A model generated the notes under the pieces. The model did not search any database. It had not been told where the DNA came from and was given only the letters and a program-made list of their open reading frames with translations. Below are positions 1 through 8,827 of a DNA stretch of 55,254 nucleotides, in pieces. The number at the start of each line of letters is the position of its first letter. The stretch's first letter is position 1. Source of the stretch: DASXSB01 sp036506275 (GTDB lineage: Bacteria; Methylomirabilota; Methylomirabilia; Rokubacteriales; CSP1-6); NCBI GenBank assembly GCA_036506275.1, contig DASXSB010000002.1:1-55254 (forward strand), read 5' to 3'. Made by a program: the position numbers and the translations under genes.

Positions 1-141
1 GTCGGAACCGCTGACGGAATCAGTCCTCTATCGCGCCCGCCGCCGGAATGTGTGCCTGGCTCCGACATCACGTGCCGGGATCGCGTCACCTCCCTGTCGG
101 AGAACTTAGCAGTCGACTGCCAGCCTCGCCCCTCGTGTGAC

Positions 142-188
142 GTATCTGATAGTGCCCATTGCGCTTTTGCGCTGGGCACATCAGATGC
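142..188. repeat. Long imperfect palindrome
   Basis: Two arms, ATCTGAT-A-GTGCCCA-TT-GCGC (144-164) and GCGC-TGGGCAC-ATCAGAT (169-186), pair around a TTTT loop with only a one-base and a two-base bulge. All 18 bp are perfect apart from the bulges. It lies 54 bp upstream of the signal-peptide start of the PEP-CTERM gene. It could be a terminator for a gene before the window, a REP-like element or a transcript hairpin. No T-tract follows on either side. Confidence 0.75.
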
Positions 189-241
189 ACGGCACGACGC
201 GACACCTTGATCAACGCCCTCAAACACCGGAGAACGGCGAT

Positions 242-1146
242 ATGACGCGATCTTCCCTCGGCCGCTCTGTGGTTTTCCTCGTGCTGTGCCTGACGCTGGC
301 ATCGACCCAAACCGCGGTGGCCGCCCCCTCGCGGTGACGACGTCGTCGGACGCCGCCGCCCTGGTGGACGCCCTTGTTGCGGACAACGCCGGGATCACCG
401 TGGTGGGCGGCTCGCCGCTCTACATCGGCGCCAGCAACGCGAGCGGGTTCTTTTCGGGAGGCGCCGGCATCCTCCCCTTCCCGACGGGCGTCGTGCTCAC
501 GACCGGGAACGCGCCATTCGTGATCGGACCCAACACGAGTCCGGCCGCCGGCGTGGACAACAACGCGCCGGGGGACGCGGGGCTGAGTGCAATCGTGGGC
601 ACAGAGACGCACAACGCGTCCGTGCTGCAGTTCCGTTTCACGTCGACCCAGAACACGATCTCGTTCCAGTACGTCTTCGGGTCGGAGGAGTACAACGAGT
701 TCGTCGGCTCTCAGTTCAACGACGTGTTCGCGTTCCTCCTCAATGGCAACAACATCGCGCTCGTGCCGGGGACCTCGACACCGATCGCGATCAACAACGT
801 GAACAACGGCGCGAACAGCAACCTCTTCACCGACAACACCGGGAACGCGCTGAACACGGAGCTCGATGGCCTCGTCGGCGTGCAGACAGCGCTGTTCGCC
901 ACCGCGTCCGTGACGCCGGGCGCCGAGAACACGATCCGCATCGCCATCGCCGACACGTCGGACGAGATCCTGGACTCCGCCGTGTTCCTGCGGGCCGGAA
1001 GCTTCGTGAGCGGTCCTCCCGTTCCGGAGCAGCCTACGCAGCCGCCGGGGCCACCGACGTCGGTGCCGGAGCCCATGACGCTCACGCTCCTCGGCTCCGG
1101 GATGACGGCGCTCGCCCTCCTGCGCAAGCGCTTCGGTCACCGGTAG
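242..1146 (+). CDS. PEP-CTERM protein with choice-of-anchor L-type domain, frameshifted after the signal peptide
   Basis: This is a secreted, probably cell-surface or matrix protein. Reading from ATG 242 gives a signal peptide (hydrophobic core VVFLVLCLTLAS, ending TAVAA) that stops at 335-337. The mature domain is in the next frame and runs to 1146. Adding one C to the C5 tract at 324-328 joins them as AVAAPLAVTTSSDAAAL. The mature part has the FxYVFGSEEYNEFV motif of choice-of-anchor L domains, then a Pro-rich linker and a C-terminal VPEP box, hydrophobic segment and basic tail, the PEP-CTERM sorting signal read by exosortase. Without the frameshift repair, a GTG at 286 would give a product lacking a signal peptide. 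Sequencing error, phase variation or real decay are all possible. Confidence 0.85.
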
Positions 1147-1156
1147 CGCTCACCAC

Positions 1157-1191
1157 CGCCGCCGTTCCGCGCCTCGGCGCGGACGGCGGCG
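1157..1191. terminator. Bidirectional terminator-like hairpin
   Basis: CGCCGCCG-T-TCCGCGCC (1157-1173) pairs with GGCGCGGA-CGGCGGCG (1176-1191): 16 bp with one bulged T and a tiny loop. It fills the gap between the convergent stop codons of the PEP-CTERM gene and the MetE-like gene. There is no strong U-tract, so its strength is uncertain. Confidence 0.65.
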
Positions 1192-2370
1192 TCAGCGAGG
1201 CCACACCTTGCGCGCCGTCTCCGCGAGCAGGTCGAGCTTGCGTCGCTGGTCATCCCACGAGATCTCGTTGCCGGCGGCGACCGACGCGAAGCCGCACTGG
1301 GGGCTGAGGGCGAGGTTCTCGATCGGCACGTAGCGCGTCGCCTCCTCCAGGCGGCGCAGCAGGTCGCCTTGCGCTTCCAGCTGCGGCACCTTGGTCGAGA
1401 TCAGACCGAGGACGACCGTCCGTCCCTTCGGCACGAATCGGAGCGGCTCGAAGCCGCCGGCGCGCTCGCTGTCGTACTCGAGCAGGAAGCGATCGTATTG
1501 GAGGGCGGCGAAGACTTTCTCGGCGATCCGGTCGTAGCCGCCTTCGGCGAACCAGCGGCTCCGGTTGTTCCCGCGACACATGTGAAGGCCGAGCGTAACG
1601 CCCGTGCGCGGAAGCCCCGCCAGCACCGCGTTGTCGGCGTCGACGTTTTCCTCGATGGCGCGGTCGGGATCGACGCCGAGATCGCGCCACTGGCGCCGGC
1701 GCTGCTCGTCGGTGTAGTCGAAGACGTAACGAATGGAATCGATCTGGACGTACGGCACGCCTTCCGCGACGAGCGCCGCCACCTCCCCCCGCACGATGTC
1801 GGTGAGATCGCGCAGCGCATCGCCCGGCGTCGCGTACGCGCGATCGGACGTGCCCGGAATGTAGCCGCGCAAGTACCACGTGGGGCTCGGGATCGTGATC
1901 TTGAATGGGCCCCGAGCGTGCTCGCGAAGAAAGGCCGACTCCAGCCCGGTGATCCGCCGTCGCGCCGTGAGCTTGCCGACGATGATGGCGGGCGGGTCCC
2001 CGCCCGCGGTGTCCGCGGGGCCGCTGCCCGCGGCGGCGCTTGCCGTGGCGGGCGAGCGGTCTGCGGGGTGACTCGGCGTGGACGACGGCGCCCGCCGGCG
2101 CCACCCGCGGATGTTCAGCATGCTGCCGGCCCCGAACCCGTCCACGGCGGCCGGCAATCCCGTGAGCCACATGTGGCGCCGGTACTCCCCGTCCGAATAC
2201 ACGTCGAGACCGACCTCGCGCTGGAGCTCGAGCGCCGTCAGGATCGCGCGATCCTCCGCTTGGCGTAACTCCGTGTCCCCGATGCGGCCCTCCGCGTGGG
2301 CGCGTCGCGCATCGAGCAGCGCCGGTGGCCGCAGAAAGCTCCCCACGTGATCCGCGCGATAGGTCTGCAT
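1192..2370 (-). CDS. MetE C-terminal-domain-like (cobalamin-independent) methyltransferase
   Basis: A 392-residue single-domain protein related to the catalytic half of methionine synthase MetE and to epoxyalkane:coenzyme M transferase. The zinc ligands of the family are visible: His and Cys in LGLHMCRGNN, Glu in FLLEYDSE, and Cys near residue 359 in LSPQCGF. The start opens MQTYRADHVGSFLRPP, with AGGAGGAG 6-13 nt upstream, which rules out the much longer open frame behind it. An Ala/Pro/Ser-rich insert of about 40 residues sits between residues 85 and 125 and is unusual for the family. The N-terminal folate-binding half of MetE is absent, so classical methionine synthesis is unlikely; the methyl or thiol substrate is unknown. 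It is divergent from the ICMT-like gene. Confidence 0.85.
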   Translation of the reverse strand: MQTYRADHVGSFLRPPALLDARRAHAEGRIGDTELRQAEDRAILTALELQREVGLDVYSDGEYRRHMWLTGLPAAVDGFGAGSMLNIRGWRRRAPSSTPSHPADRSPATASAAAGSGPADTAGGDPPAIIVGKLTARRRITGLESAFLREHARGPFKITIPSPTWYLRGYIPGTSDRAYATPGDALRDLTDIVRGEVAALVAEGVPYVQIDSIRYVFDYTDEQRRRQWRDLGVDPDRAIEENVDADNAVLAGLPRTGVTLGLHMCRGNNRSRWFAEGGYDRIAEKVFAALQYDRFLLEYDSERAGGFEPLRFVPKGRTVVLGLISTKVPQLEAQGDLLRRLEEATRYVPIENLALSPQCGFASVAAGNEISWDDQRRKLDLLAETARKVWPR

Positions 2371-2459
2371 GCGTAGCTCCTCCTCACGGCCGCCGCCAAC
2401 GGGACCGTTCGAGTCTAAGGCCTGGTGGCACTCGCCGGCCACGCGTCGCTCCTGGAAAA

Positions 2460-2487
2460 TTGACAAGACGAACCGCCGCCGTAAATA
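2460..2487 (+). promoter_or_regulatory. Sigma70-type promoter, probably leaderless
   Basis: TTGACA (2460-2465), a 16-bp spacer and TAAATA (2482-2487) form the best consensus promoter in the window. Transcription should begin near 2494, within a few bases of the in-frame GTG at 2497. That makes the transcript leaderless and makes the earlier GTG at 2488 an unlikely start. Confidence 0.65.
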
Positions 2488-2496
2488 GTGACGAGC

Positions 2497-3147
2497 GTGA
2501 GCGCCGGGTCCGCACTGCGCAAGGCGGGTCAAGCTCTGCTCGTCTGGACCGCGGCGGCCGTCATCCTCTGGTTCGTGTGGCCGCCCGCGCTCGCGTTGCC
2601 CCAGCTCTGGATGCTCGCGACCGTCAGTGCGCTCGCCAACGTCTTCCAGCCTGCCTACTCGCTGTTCGAGCGCTCCCGCACGCCGTACGACCGGCACACC
2701 GCCGCCCAGATCGTGTGGACCGTCTACCTGACGCAGGTGGCCGCGCTCACCGAGCTCGTTCTGCGCCGCCGTGCGAGCCTGCCGCTCGACGCCCTCACCG
2801 GGGTCGCGTTCGCCGCCATGCTGGGCGGCCTCGCACTCCGGACGTGGTCGGTGCTTCTGCTCGGACGGTTCTTCACGTGGAACATCGAGGTTCAACCCGG
2901 GCAGGGCATCGTCCGCGACGGCCCCTATCGCCTCATCCGGCATCCGAGCTACACGGGCGCGCTCGTCACCTTCGTGGCGAGCTGCGTGCTCCTCCGGAGC
3001 TGGATCGCGGCCGTCCTCGCGCTGGTGGCGTTGACGCTCGCGTTCTGGCGTCGCATCCGCTACGAAGAGGAGCTGCTCCGGGTCGCGTTCCCGGAATACG
3101 CCGAGTACGCGTCGCACACGGGGATGCTGCTGCCGAGGCTCCACTGA
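2497..3147 (+). CDS. Isoprenylcysteine carboxyl methyltransferase (ICMT)-like membrane protein
   Basis: About 216 residues with several hydrophobic helices. The cytoplasmic motif GPYRLIRHPSYTG followed by FWRRIRYEEELL is the SAM-binding signature of the ICMT/PEMT-like membrane methyltransferases. Bacterial members methylate small or lipid substrates that are mostly unknown. The start is set at GTG 2497 because the -10 box ends at 2487; GTG 2488 is in frame and possible. It is the first gene of a tight trio: the next gene starts 5 bp after its stop. Confidence 0.85.
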   Translation: MSAGSALRKAGQALLVWTAAAVILWFVWPPALALPQLWMLATVSALANVFQPAYSLFERSRTPYDRHTAAQIVWTVYLTQVAALTELVLRRRASLPLDALTGVAFAAMLGGLALRTWSVLLLGRFFTWNIEVQPGQGIVRDGPYRLIRHPSYTGALVTFVASCVLLRSWIAAVLALVALTLAFWRRIRYEEELLRVAFPEYAEYASHTGMLLPRLH

Positions 3148-3152
3148 GCGGA

Positions 3153-3788
3153 GTGCTGGCCGAACCGGACATCGCGCTCACGGATTGGGGCCTGGCGGTG
3201 GAGGCGGCGTTGATGACCGTGTTCGTTCGCGCCGCCGGCCGGGCCGCCGTCCGGGTGTGGTGGACGGTGTTCTTCTCCGCGACCGCGCTCGGTGCGCTGC
3301 TGGGCGGCGTCGTGCACGGGTTCCTCACCGATCCGACCAGTGTGGTCGCCACGGTGCTGTGGCGACTCACCCTCCTCGTGATCGGCGTGACCACGCTCGC
3401 CGCGTGGGCGATCGGCGCCTACGCCTTCGGAAACCCGATCGCGGTCACGTGGATCGTGAGGGCCGCCGTCGCCGTCTTCGCCGGGTATGCCGTCGTCGTG
3501 CTCCTCGTGATTGATGCGTTCGCCGTCGCCATCGCGCACTATGTGCCGGCGGCGCTCTTCCTGCTGGCGGCGCTCATCCATAGTTATCGGCGGTGGGCAG
3601 CGCCTCCGATCCTCGCCGGTGTGATCGGGCTGCTCCTGCTCTTCGTCGGATCATCGGTCCAGCTTCTCCACATCGGTGTGCATCCGGTCTACTTCACCCA
3701 CAACGCTCTCTACCACGCCATCGAAGGCGTCGCGCTCCTCGGCCTCTACGGATCGGCGCGCTGGATGGTGGCGTCGAGCGCGACGTGA
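3153..3788 (+). CDS. Polytopic membrane protein, DUF6962-like
   Basis: About 211 residues, mostly hydrophobic, with roughly six to seven transmembrane segments and no enzyme motif. Conserved-looking polar residues lie in the first helix (LTDWGLAVEAA) and near the end (HNALYHAIEGVALLGLY), where several His sit between helices and could bind a metal or haem; that is a guess. It starts at GTG 3153, five bases after the ICMT-like stop, and its own stop overlaps the next gene's possible GTG start. Translation coupling in the trio is therefore likely. The family name is tentative. Confidence 0.6.
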   Translation: MLAEPDIALTDWGLAVEAALMTVFVRAAGRAAVRVWWTVFFSATALGALLGGVVHGFLTDPTSVVATVLWRLTLLVIGVTTLAAWAIGAYAFGNPIAVTWIVRAAVAVFAGYAVVVLLVIDAFAVAIAHYVPAALFLLAALIHSYRRWAAPPILAGVIGLLLLFVGSSVQLLHIGVHPVYFTHNALYHAIEGVALLGLYGSARWMVASSAT

Positions 3789-3790
3789 CG

Positions 3791-5275
3791 ATGTTGCCGC
3801 GCCGTCGGTTCCTCCTCGGCACCACCGCCCTCCCCTGGCTGGCGGCCGGCTGCGCGCGCACGACGGTGGAGCGGACGTCCACCGTCGTCAACGACGTGCA
3901 TTCGCGGCTCAACGCGACCCGCGTCGCCGGCGTCGCCACGCCGCGCGCGGCGGCCGACCTCCCGGCCGTGGTTCGGCAGGCGAGACGGGACGGCCGGGCC
4001 ATCAGCGTGGCCGGGGGTCGCCACGCGATGGGCGGCCAGCAATTCGGCGAGGACACGCTTCTCGTCGATACGCGCGCGCTGCAGCGGGTGATCGGCTTCG
4101 ACGCCGATCGAGGCCGCGTCGAGGTGGAATGCGGTATCCAGTGGCCGGAGTTGATCGCCGAGCTCCGGCGCCGCCAGGCTGACCGCCGTCGGCAGTGGGG
4201 CATCGTCCAGAAGCAGACGGGCGCCGATCGTTTGACCATCGGGGGCGCCGTGGCCGCCAACATCCATGGGCGCGGCCTCACCCTCAAGCCGTTCGTGGGC
4301 GACCTCGAGTCCTTCACGCTGGTGGACGCGACCGGCGAGCCGCGCCGCTGCAGTCGCACCGAAAACGCCGAGCTGTTTCGACTGGCGGCCGGCGGGTACG
4401 GACTCTTCGGCATCGTGGCCACGGCCGTCCTCAGATTGGCGCCGCGCCGCAAGCTCGAGCGTGTGGTGGAGATCATCGACATGGATGGCCTGAGCGATGC
4501 CTTCGAGCGCCGCATCGAACAGGGCTTTCTCTTCGGCGACTGCCAGTACGCGACCGATGCGACATCCGCGGACTTTCTCCGCCGCGGCGTCTTTTCGTGC
4601 TATCGGCCCGTGGACGATGCTCGCGCCATGCCGCCCGAGCAAAAGGAGCTGGCGGCGGCGGACTGGGACCGCTTGCTCTATCTCTCGCACACCGACAAGC
4701 GCCGCGCCTTCGAGACGTATGCGGCGTACTACGTGTCGACGTCGGGGCAGCTCTACTGGTCGGACACCACCCAGCTGAGCGTGTACCTCGACGACTATCA
4801 CGCCGCCCTCGACCGCCGCCTCGGCGCCTCCGAACCGGCGACGGAGATCATCACCGAGATCTACGTGCCGCGCGCATCGCTCGCCGCGTTCCTGGGCGAC
4901 GTACGCGCAGACTTTCGGCGCCACCGCACCGACCTGATCTACGGCACCGTTCGGCTCATCGAGCGGGATGACGAGACCATGCTGGCGTGGGCGCGGGAGC
5001 CGTGGGCCTGCATCATCTTCAACCTGCATACCGTCCACAACGGCGACGGCCTCGCGCAGGCCGCGGACGCCTTTCGCCGGCTCATCGATCTCGCCATCGC
5101 GCGCGGCGGGAGCTACTTCCTCACCTACCATCGCTTCCCCACGCGGCGACAGGTGGAAGCCTGCTACCCGCAGTTCGCGGAGTTCTTGCGACGCAAGCGG
5201 CAACACGACCCCGAAGAGCGCTTTCAGAGTGAGTGGTACCGGCACTACCGCCGGATGTTCGCAAATGTGCTGTGA
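3791..5275 (+). CDS. FAD-binding (VAO/PCMH family) oxidoreductase, Tat lipoprotein
   Basis: A 494-residue flavoprotein. The N-terminus MLPRRRFLLGTTALPWLAAGC has a twin-arginine motif and a lipobox with Cys21, suggesting Tat export and lipid anchoring outside the cytoplasm. The PCMH-type FAD domain follows (ISVAGGRHAMGGQQF, TIGGAVAANIHGRG, GGYGLFGIVATAVLRL), then a substrate domain. The family oxidises alcohols, sugars or lactones; the substrate here is unknown. A GTG at 3785 overlapping the previous stop (GTGA) is an alternative start two codons upstream. It ends the trio with the ICMT-like and membrane genes, which suggests joint work on a membrane-associated substrate. Confidence 0.85.
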   Translation: MLPRRRFLLGTTALPWLAAGCARTTVERTSTVVNDVHSRLNATRVAGVATPRAAADLPAVVRQARRDGRAISVAGGRHAMGGQQFGEDTLLVDTRALQRVIGFDADRGRVEVECGIQWPELIAELRRRQADRRRQWGIVQKQTGADRLTIGGAVAANIHGRGLTLKPFVGDLESFTLVDATGEPRRCSRTENAELFRLAAGGYGLFGIVATAVLRLAPRRKLERVVEIIDMDGLSDAFERRIEQGFLFGDCQYATDATSADFLRRGVFSCYRPVDDARAMPPEQKELAAADWDRLLYLSHTDKRRAFETYAAYYVSTSGQLYWSDTTQLSVYLDDYHAALDRRLGASEPATEIITEIYVPRASLAAFLGDVRADFRRHRTDLIYGTVRLIERDDETMLAWAREPWACIIFNLHTVHNGDGLAQAADAFRRLIDLAIARGGSYFLTYHRFPTRRQVEACYPQFAEFLRRKRQHDPEERFQSEWYRHYRRMFANVL

Positions 5276-5343
5276 GCGAGCGCCCCGGGTGTTGCGCACG
5301 ACCGACCGCGGGCGGAAGATCGCGGTGGGGCCGTGTCAGCATA

Positions 5344-5365
5344 CCCCGGTCGAGCATGACCGGGG
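5344..5365. terminator. Hairpin downstream of the flavoprotein gene
   Basis: CCCCGGTC (5344-5351) and GACCGGGG (5358-5365) form a perfect 8-bp stem with a 6-nt loop, 68 bp after the flavoprotein stop and 45 bp before the next start. It is either a terminator or a leader hairpin for the next gene. No U-run is present. Confidence 0.5.
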
Positions 5366-5410
5366 ACCGCGGCTCAGAGCTTGCGCATCTCCCGTGGATC
5401 AGGAGGCCTT

Positions 5411-6037
5411 ATGCGAAGGATTGTCGTCTCCCTAAGCGTAGTGCTCGTCCTCGCCGGCGTCACCGCGGTCGCCCAGGAGAAGACCAAGGATTCACCGAAA
5501 TCCGGCCATGACGGCATGGCGACCACGGGCGGGGCCAAATCCGACGCCGCCGTCATCGCCAAAGCGACGAGTGCGGCGCCGGCGGACATCGGCCGCGGCG
5601 CCGCCGTCATGGGCATGGGCGCCGATGGCAAGATGAAGGAGCTGCGGGCTGGCACCAACGGGTGGATGTGCATGCTCGATCTCGCCGGTGATTCGATGTG
5701 CCTCGACAAGGAATGGCAGGCGTGGGGCGACGCCTGGATGAACAAGAAGGACCCGCCGAAGCCGAAGGCCGTCGGCGTCGCGTACATGCTGAAGGGCGAC
5801 AAGGGTGCGAGCAACACCGATCCCTATGCGACGAAGCCGACGGCCGACAACCAGTGGGTGGTGAGCGGGCCTCACATCATGATCCTTCCCACGGACCCCG
5901 GTCAGCTCGACGCCTACCCGACGGACTGGACCAAGGGTGGCCCGTGGGTCATGTGGAAGGGAACGCCATATGCCCACATCATGGTGCCCGTGACGTCGAT
6001 GGCGAGATCCGGAGCGAAGGCCCCGATGAAGAAATAG
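5411..6037 (+). CDS. Secreted protein of unknown function
   Basis: About 208 residues. It starts at ATG 5411, seven bases after an AGGAGG. A clear signal peptide (MRRIVVSLSVVLVLAGVTAVA, cleaved before QE) is followed by a Lys/Ser/Gly-rich stretch and a folded domain rich in Trp and Met (NGWMCMLDLAGDSMCLDKEW, then WGDAWMNKKDPP and GPHIMILPTDPGQLDAYPTD). Two Cys in MCMLD..SMCLD could form a disulfide or bind metal after export. No family function is recognised. It stands alone between hairpins. Confidence 0.75.
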   Translation: MRRIVVSLSVVLVLAGVTAVAQEKTKDSPKSGHDGMATTGGAKSDAAVIAKATSAAPADIGRGAAVMGMGADGKMKELRAGTNGWMCMLDLAGDSMCLDKEWQAWGDAWMNKKDPPKPKAVGVAYMLKGDKGASNTDPYATKPTADNQWVVSGPHIMILPTDPGQLDAYPTDWTKGGPWVMWKGTPYAHIMVPVTSMARSGAKAPMKK

Positions 6038-6064
6038 CGCGGCGAGGCGATGACGCGTGCGCGC

Positions 6065-6095
6065 GCCGCTCTCGGCGCTCGGCACCGAGAGCGGC
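6065..6095. terminator. Bidirectional terminator-like hairpin
   Basis: GCCGCTCTCGG (6065-6075) and CCGAGAGCGGC (6085-6095) make an 11-bp perfect stem with a 9-nt loop between two convergent genes ending at 6037 and 6118. Confidence 0.65.
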
Positions 6096-6117
6096 TGCCA
6101 CGCGAGTGCTTCGTCGC

Positions 6118-6606
6118 CTATCGCGGCGAGCCCTGCATCACGCGCTTGACCACCATGGCGGCGATCCCCGCCAGCGCGGCCTTCGCGAGCGGAGAGGCGA
6201 GGATGGTGGTGGCGGCGCTCGGCGCCCCCGACGGCGCCGGCGCCGTCGCACCGCCGAGGAGATCGCGGAGCCGGCCCGGCGTCTGATGCAGATCGGTGAG
6301 CGCCCGACCGAGGTCCTTCGGCTCCGACCCTAGCTGGCGCGGAAGAGCCGTCCCGCGCGCCTGCGCTCGTTCCTGCAACATCTTCACGAAGGCCGCCCGC
6401 TCCTCCGGCGACAAGCGGGCGAGCGCTTCCTGAGCCGCCTGCGCGTACTCGTCGGGGGGAACGGCGTGCGCCACGTCCTGATACCGCTCGACGACCTCCT
6501 GATCCGAGTAGCCGTCCGCGGGATGTCCTTGCTCGTAACGGGTGACGAACTCTCTGAAGTCGCGCTGGCGCTGTCCACCGCCGAGAAGCTCATCCAGAAT
6601 GCCCAT
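6118..6606 (-). CDS. Conserved hypothetical protein
   Basis: About 162 residues opening MGILDELLGGGQRQRDF, with GGAAGGAG eight bases before the start. The middle is a helical segment (YSDQEVVERYQDVAHAVPPD, then ARLSPEERAAFVKMLQERA), and the C-terminus has a small hydrophobic stretch (PLAKAALAGIAAMVV). Similar short proteins occur near DUF937 and GlsB-type genes; their function is unknown. It is followed upstream by the GlsB-like gene on the same strand, 22 bp away, so the two may share a transcript. Confidence 0.65.
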   Translation of the reverse strand: MGILDELLGGGQRQRDFREFVTRYEQGHPADGYSDQEVVERYQDVAHAVPPDEYAQAAQEALARLSPEERAAFVKMLQERAQARGTALPRQLGSEPKDLGRALTDLHQTPGRLRDLLGGATAPAPSGAPSAATTILASPLAKAALAGIAAMVVKRVMQGSPR

Positions 6607-6628
6607 GTCGTGTGCTCCTTCCTTCGTC

Positions 6629-6883
6629 CTAAGCCTGACGTTTTCTCATGCTGCGATAGACGATGAGGACCACGATCGCCCCCACGACAGAGGCGACGAA
6701 GCCGGCCCCCTGATTGGGTCCGTAGAGCCCGACGAGCCGGCCGAGGAGAGTGGCGACGAGCGCCCCTCCCATTCCGAGGAGCGCCGTCACGAAGACTCCT
6801 CCCGGATCCGATCCGGGCATGACGAACTTCGCGAGGGCACCGACCACCGCCCCAATCAAGACGATCCAGATGAGTTCCAGCAT
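6629..6883 (-). CDS. GlsB/YeaQ/YmgE-family membrane protein (transglycosylase-associated)
   Basis: An 84-residue protein with three hydrophobic helices and the family's glycine-rich pattern: IWIVLIGAVVGALAKFVMPG, then VTALLGMGGALVATLLGRLVG and VASVVGAIVVLIVYR. Members are small inner-membrane proteins linked to envelope or general stress. The start is ATG 6883, which has GGGGAGGGG just upstream; the longer frame to 6952 has no comparable site. It faces the cluster at 7058 across a 174-bp divergent region. Confidence 0.85.
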   Translation of the reverse strand: MLELIWIVLIGAVVGALAKFVMPGSDPGGVFVTALLGMGGALVATLLGRLVGLYGPNQGAGFVASVVGAIVVLIVYRSMRKRQA

Positions 6884-7057
6884 GTCGTCCCCTCCCCAGG
6901 GGCGGTACGCGCCCTCTTTCGTTCCCAGTGTGACGAAGACGCGCCCGCGCACAATAGGGTCTTGGCCCTATGAAGATCACCCATGAGTCGTGGGGCCAAC
7001 GTCCGATTGCCGGCGCCGTCCGTCGAGTAGGAAGCTTCCCCCGCGTGAGGAGGCGCC

Positions 7058-7552
7058 ATGCCGACGAAGACGGATTTCACGGCGGAGGAATGGAACGTCA
7101 TTCGACGGGCCCCGCTCATGGCCGGGCTGCTCGTGGTCGCCGCCAGTCCGAGCGGGCCATTCGGAGTCCTGAAAGAAGTCTTCGCGGTCGGCGAGACGTT
7201 GGCCAACGTGAAGCGTCACGGCGCCTCCAGCGATCTCGTGAACGCCATCGTCGCTGATCTGTCGATGAGCGACCCGCGGCAGCAGAGCACGCCTCCCGAC
7301 GTCCGCGGCAAGACACCGGACGAGCTGCGAACCGTCGCCCTGGAGGCGTGCCGGCAGGCGGCGGCGGTGGTGGAGAAGAAAGTCGCGCCCGTGGAGGCGC
7401 AAGCCTTCAAGCAGTGGCTCGTCTCCACCGGCCACAAGGTGGCGGAGGCGGCCAGCGAGGGCGGCGTCTTCGGAATCGGCGGGACGCGCGTGAGCGAGCA
7501 AGAGACGACAGCGCTGAAGGACCTGGCTTCCCTCCTCGGCGTGAAGGCGTGA
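7058..7552 (+). CDS. Conserved hypothetical protein
   Basis: 164 residues with no signal peptide. It opens MPTKTDFTAEEWNVIRRAPLM, a form seen in a widespread uncharacterised family whose C-terminus, as here, reads ASEGGVFGIGGTRVSEQE before a final helix (ALKDLASLLG). Probably an all-helical cytosolic protein. GAGGAGG lies 7 bases before ATG 7058. It is first in a three-gene run with the DUF937-OmpA and peptidoglycan-binding genes, so an envelope-linked role is plausible but unproven. Confidence 0.65.
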   Translation: MPTKTDFTAEEWNVIRRAPLMAGLLVVAASPSGPFGVLKEVFAVGETLANVKRHGASSDLVNAIVADLSMSDPRQQSTPPDVRGKTPDELRTVALEACRQAAAVVEKKVAPVEAQAFKQWLVSTGHKVAEAASEGGVFGIGGTRVSEQETTALKDLASLLGVKA

Positions 7553-7615
7553 GGCGCGCAGGGCCGATCCGCCGTGATGTGCCGGGGAGTCGCGAATCTC
7601 GGAAGGAGAATGACC

Positions 7616-8812
7616 ATGGCGATTGATCTGGTCGACCTCGTGAAAGGCTATTTCACCCCGGATCTCATCCAGAACGCGGCCACTCTCGTCGGCGAATCCC
7701 CCGCCACGACCCAGAAGGCGCTGGCGGGAATCGTGCCTACGCTCGTCGGCGCCCTTGCGAACACGGGATCGACGAGCGATGGCGCGCAGCAGCTCACCCG
7801 TATCCTCGATGGCGGGAAGTACGACGGGAGCGCCCTCGACAACGTGGTGAGCTTGTTCGGTGGCGGGAAGAGCACGCAAGGTGCGCTGAGCGCCGGCAAG
7901 GGCATCCTGGATTCGCTGTTCGCCGGCAAGCTCGCTGGCGTCACCGAGCTCCTCGCCCGCTTCGCCGGCGTCCGCACGGAATCGGCGTCGTCGCTGCTGG
8001 CGTTGGCAACGCCGCTCGTCATGCACGTGCTCGGGAGCCAGCGCGCAGCGGTCGGCCGCGACCCCGGGGCCTTGGCGAGCCTGCTCGGCGAGCAGAAGAG
8101 CTTGCTCAGAGGTCTGGTGCCGGCGGGCCTCGGCTCGCTGCTCGGGTGGTCGGGAGCGTCCGCGGGAGTTCCGCAGCTCGGCGTGAGCGTGGCCAGCGCC
8201 AGCTCGCCCGTCGGGCGGCAGGTGGTGGCCGAGCCCGCGGAGACCGAGCGCCCGAGCTGGATCTTTCCACTCGTCGTGCTCGGCGCCCTCGCCCTCGCCG
8301 CCATCACGTGGCTGAACTGGCCGACGACGCAAACGGCGACGGAGCCGCCGGGGGCGCGGAAGATGAGCCTGCTCCAGCTCCCGGACGGAGCCAAGATCTC
8401 GGTCCCCGAGAGCTCCTTCAACGCGAGCGTCGCCAACTGGCTCGGCAGCACGGCCGACGTGAGGGTCCCCAAGCGCTTCGTCTTCGAGGACCTCAACTTC
8501 GAGACCGCCTCCACGACGCTCACGCCCGACTCCGTCGCCACCGTGAATTCGCTGGTGGCCGTCCTCAAGGCCTACCCGGCCGCGGCCGTGGCCCTCGAGG
8601 GATACACCGACAACACGGGTGATCCGATTTCCAACAAGAAGCTCTCCCTCGACCGCGCCGTCGCCGTGAAGGACGTCATGGTGAAAGGCGGCATCGTGGA
8701 GTCGCGCATCACGACGGCCGGGTATGGACAGGACAACCCGGTCGCATCGAACGAAACGGAGGATGGACGAGCGAAGAATCGACGCCTGGAGCTGGTCGTG
8801 GTGAAGCGGTAA
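7616..8812 (+). CDS. DUF937 domain - transmembrane - OmpA-like fusion protein
   Basis: About 398 residues. The N-terminal ~140 residues are a DUF937/YidB-like helical domain (LVDLVKGYFTPDLIQNAATL). A Gly/Ala-rich linker, one transmembrane helix near residues 215-235 (WIFPLVVLGALALAAITWL) and a C-terminal OmpA domain follow. The OmpA part has FEDLNFETASTTLTPDS, LEGYTDNTGDP and the NRRLELVV end, including the Asp and Arg used to grip diaminopimelate. So the protein probably spans the inner membrane and binds peptidoglycan. GGAAGGAG at 7601-7608 is 7 nt from ATG 7616 but only 1 nt from ATG 7610, which favours 7616. Confidence 0.85.
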   Translation: MAIDLVDLVKGYFTPDLIQNAATLVGESPATTQKALAGIVPTLVGALANTGSTSDGAQQLTRILDGGKYDGSALDNVVSLFGGGKSTQGALSAGKGILDSLFAGKLAGVTELLARFAGVRTESASSLLALATPLVMHVLGSQRAAVGRDPGALASLLGEQKSLLRGLVPAGLGSLLGWSGASAGVPQLGVSVASASSPVGRQVVAEPAETERPSWIFPLVVLGALALAAITWLNWPTTQTATEPPGARKMSLLQLPDGAKISVPESSFNASVANWLGSTADVRVPKRFVFEDLNFETASTTLTPDSVATVNSLVAVLKAYPAAAVALEGYTDNTGDPISNKKLSLDRAVAVKDVMVKGGIVESRITTAGYGQDNPVASNETEDGRAKNRRLELVVVKR

Positions 8813-8827
8813 AGAGGAGACACGTCG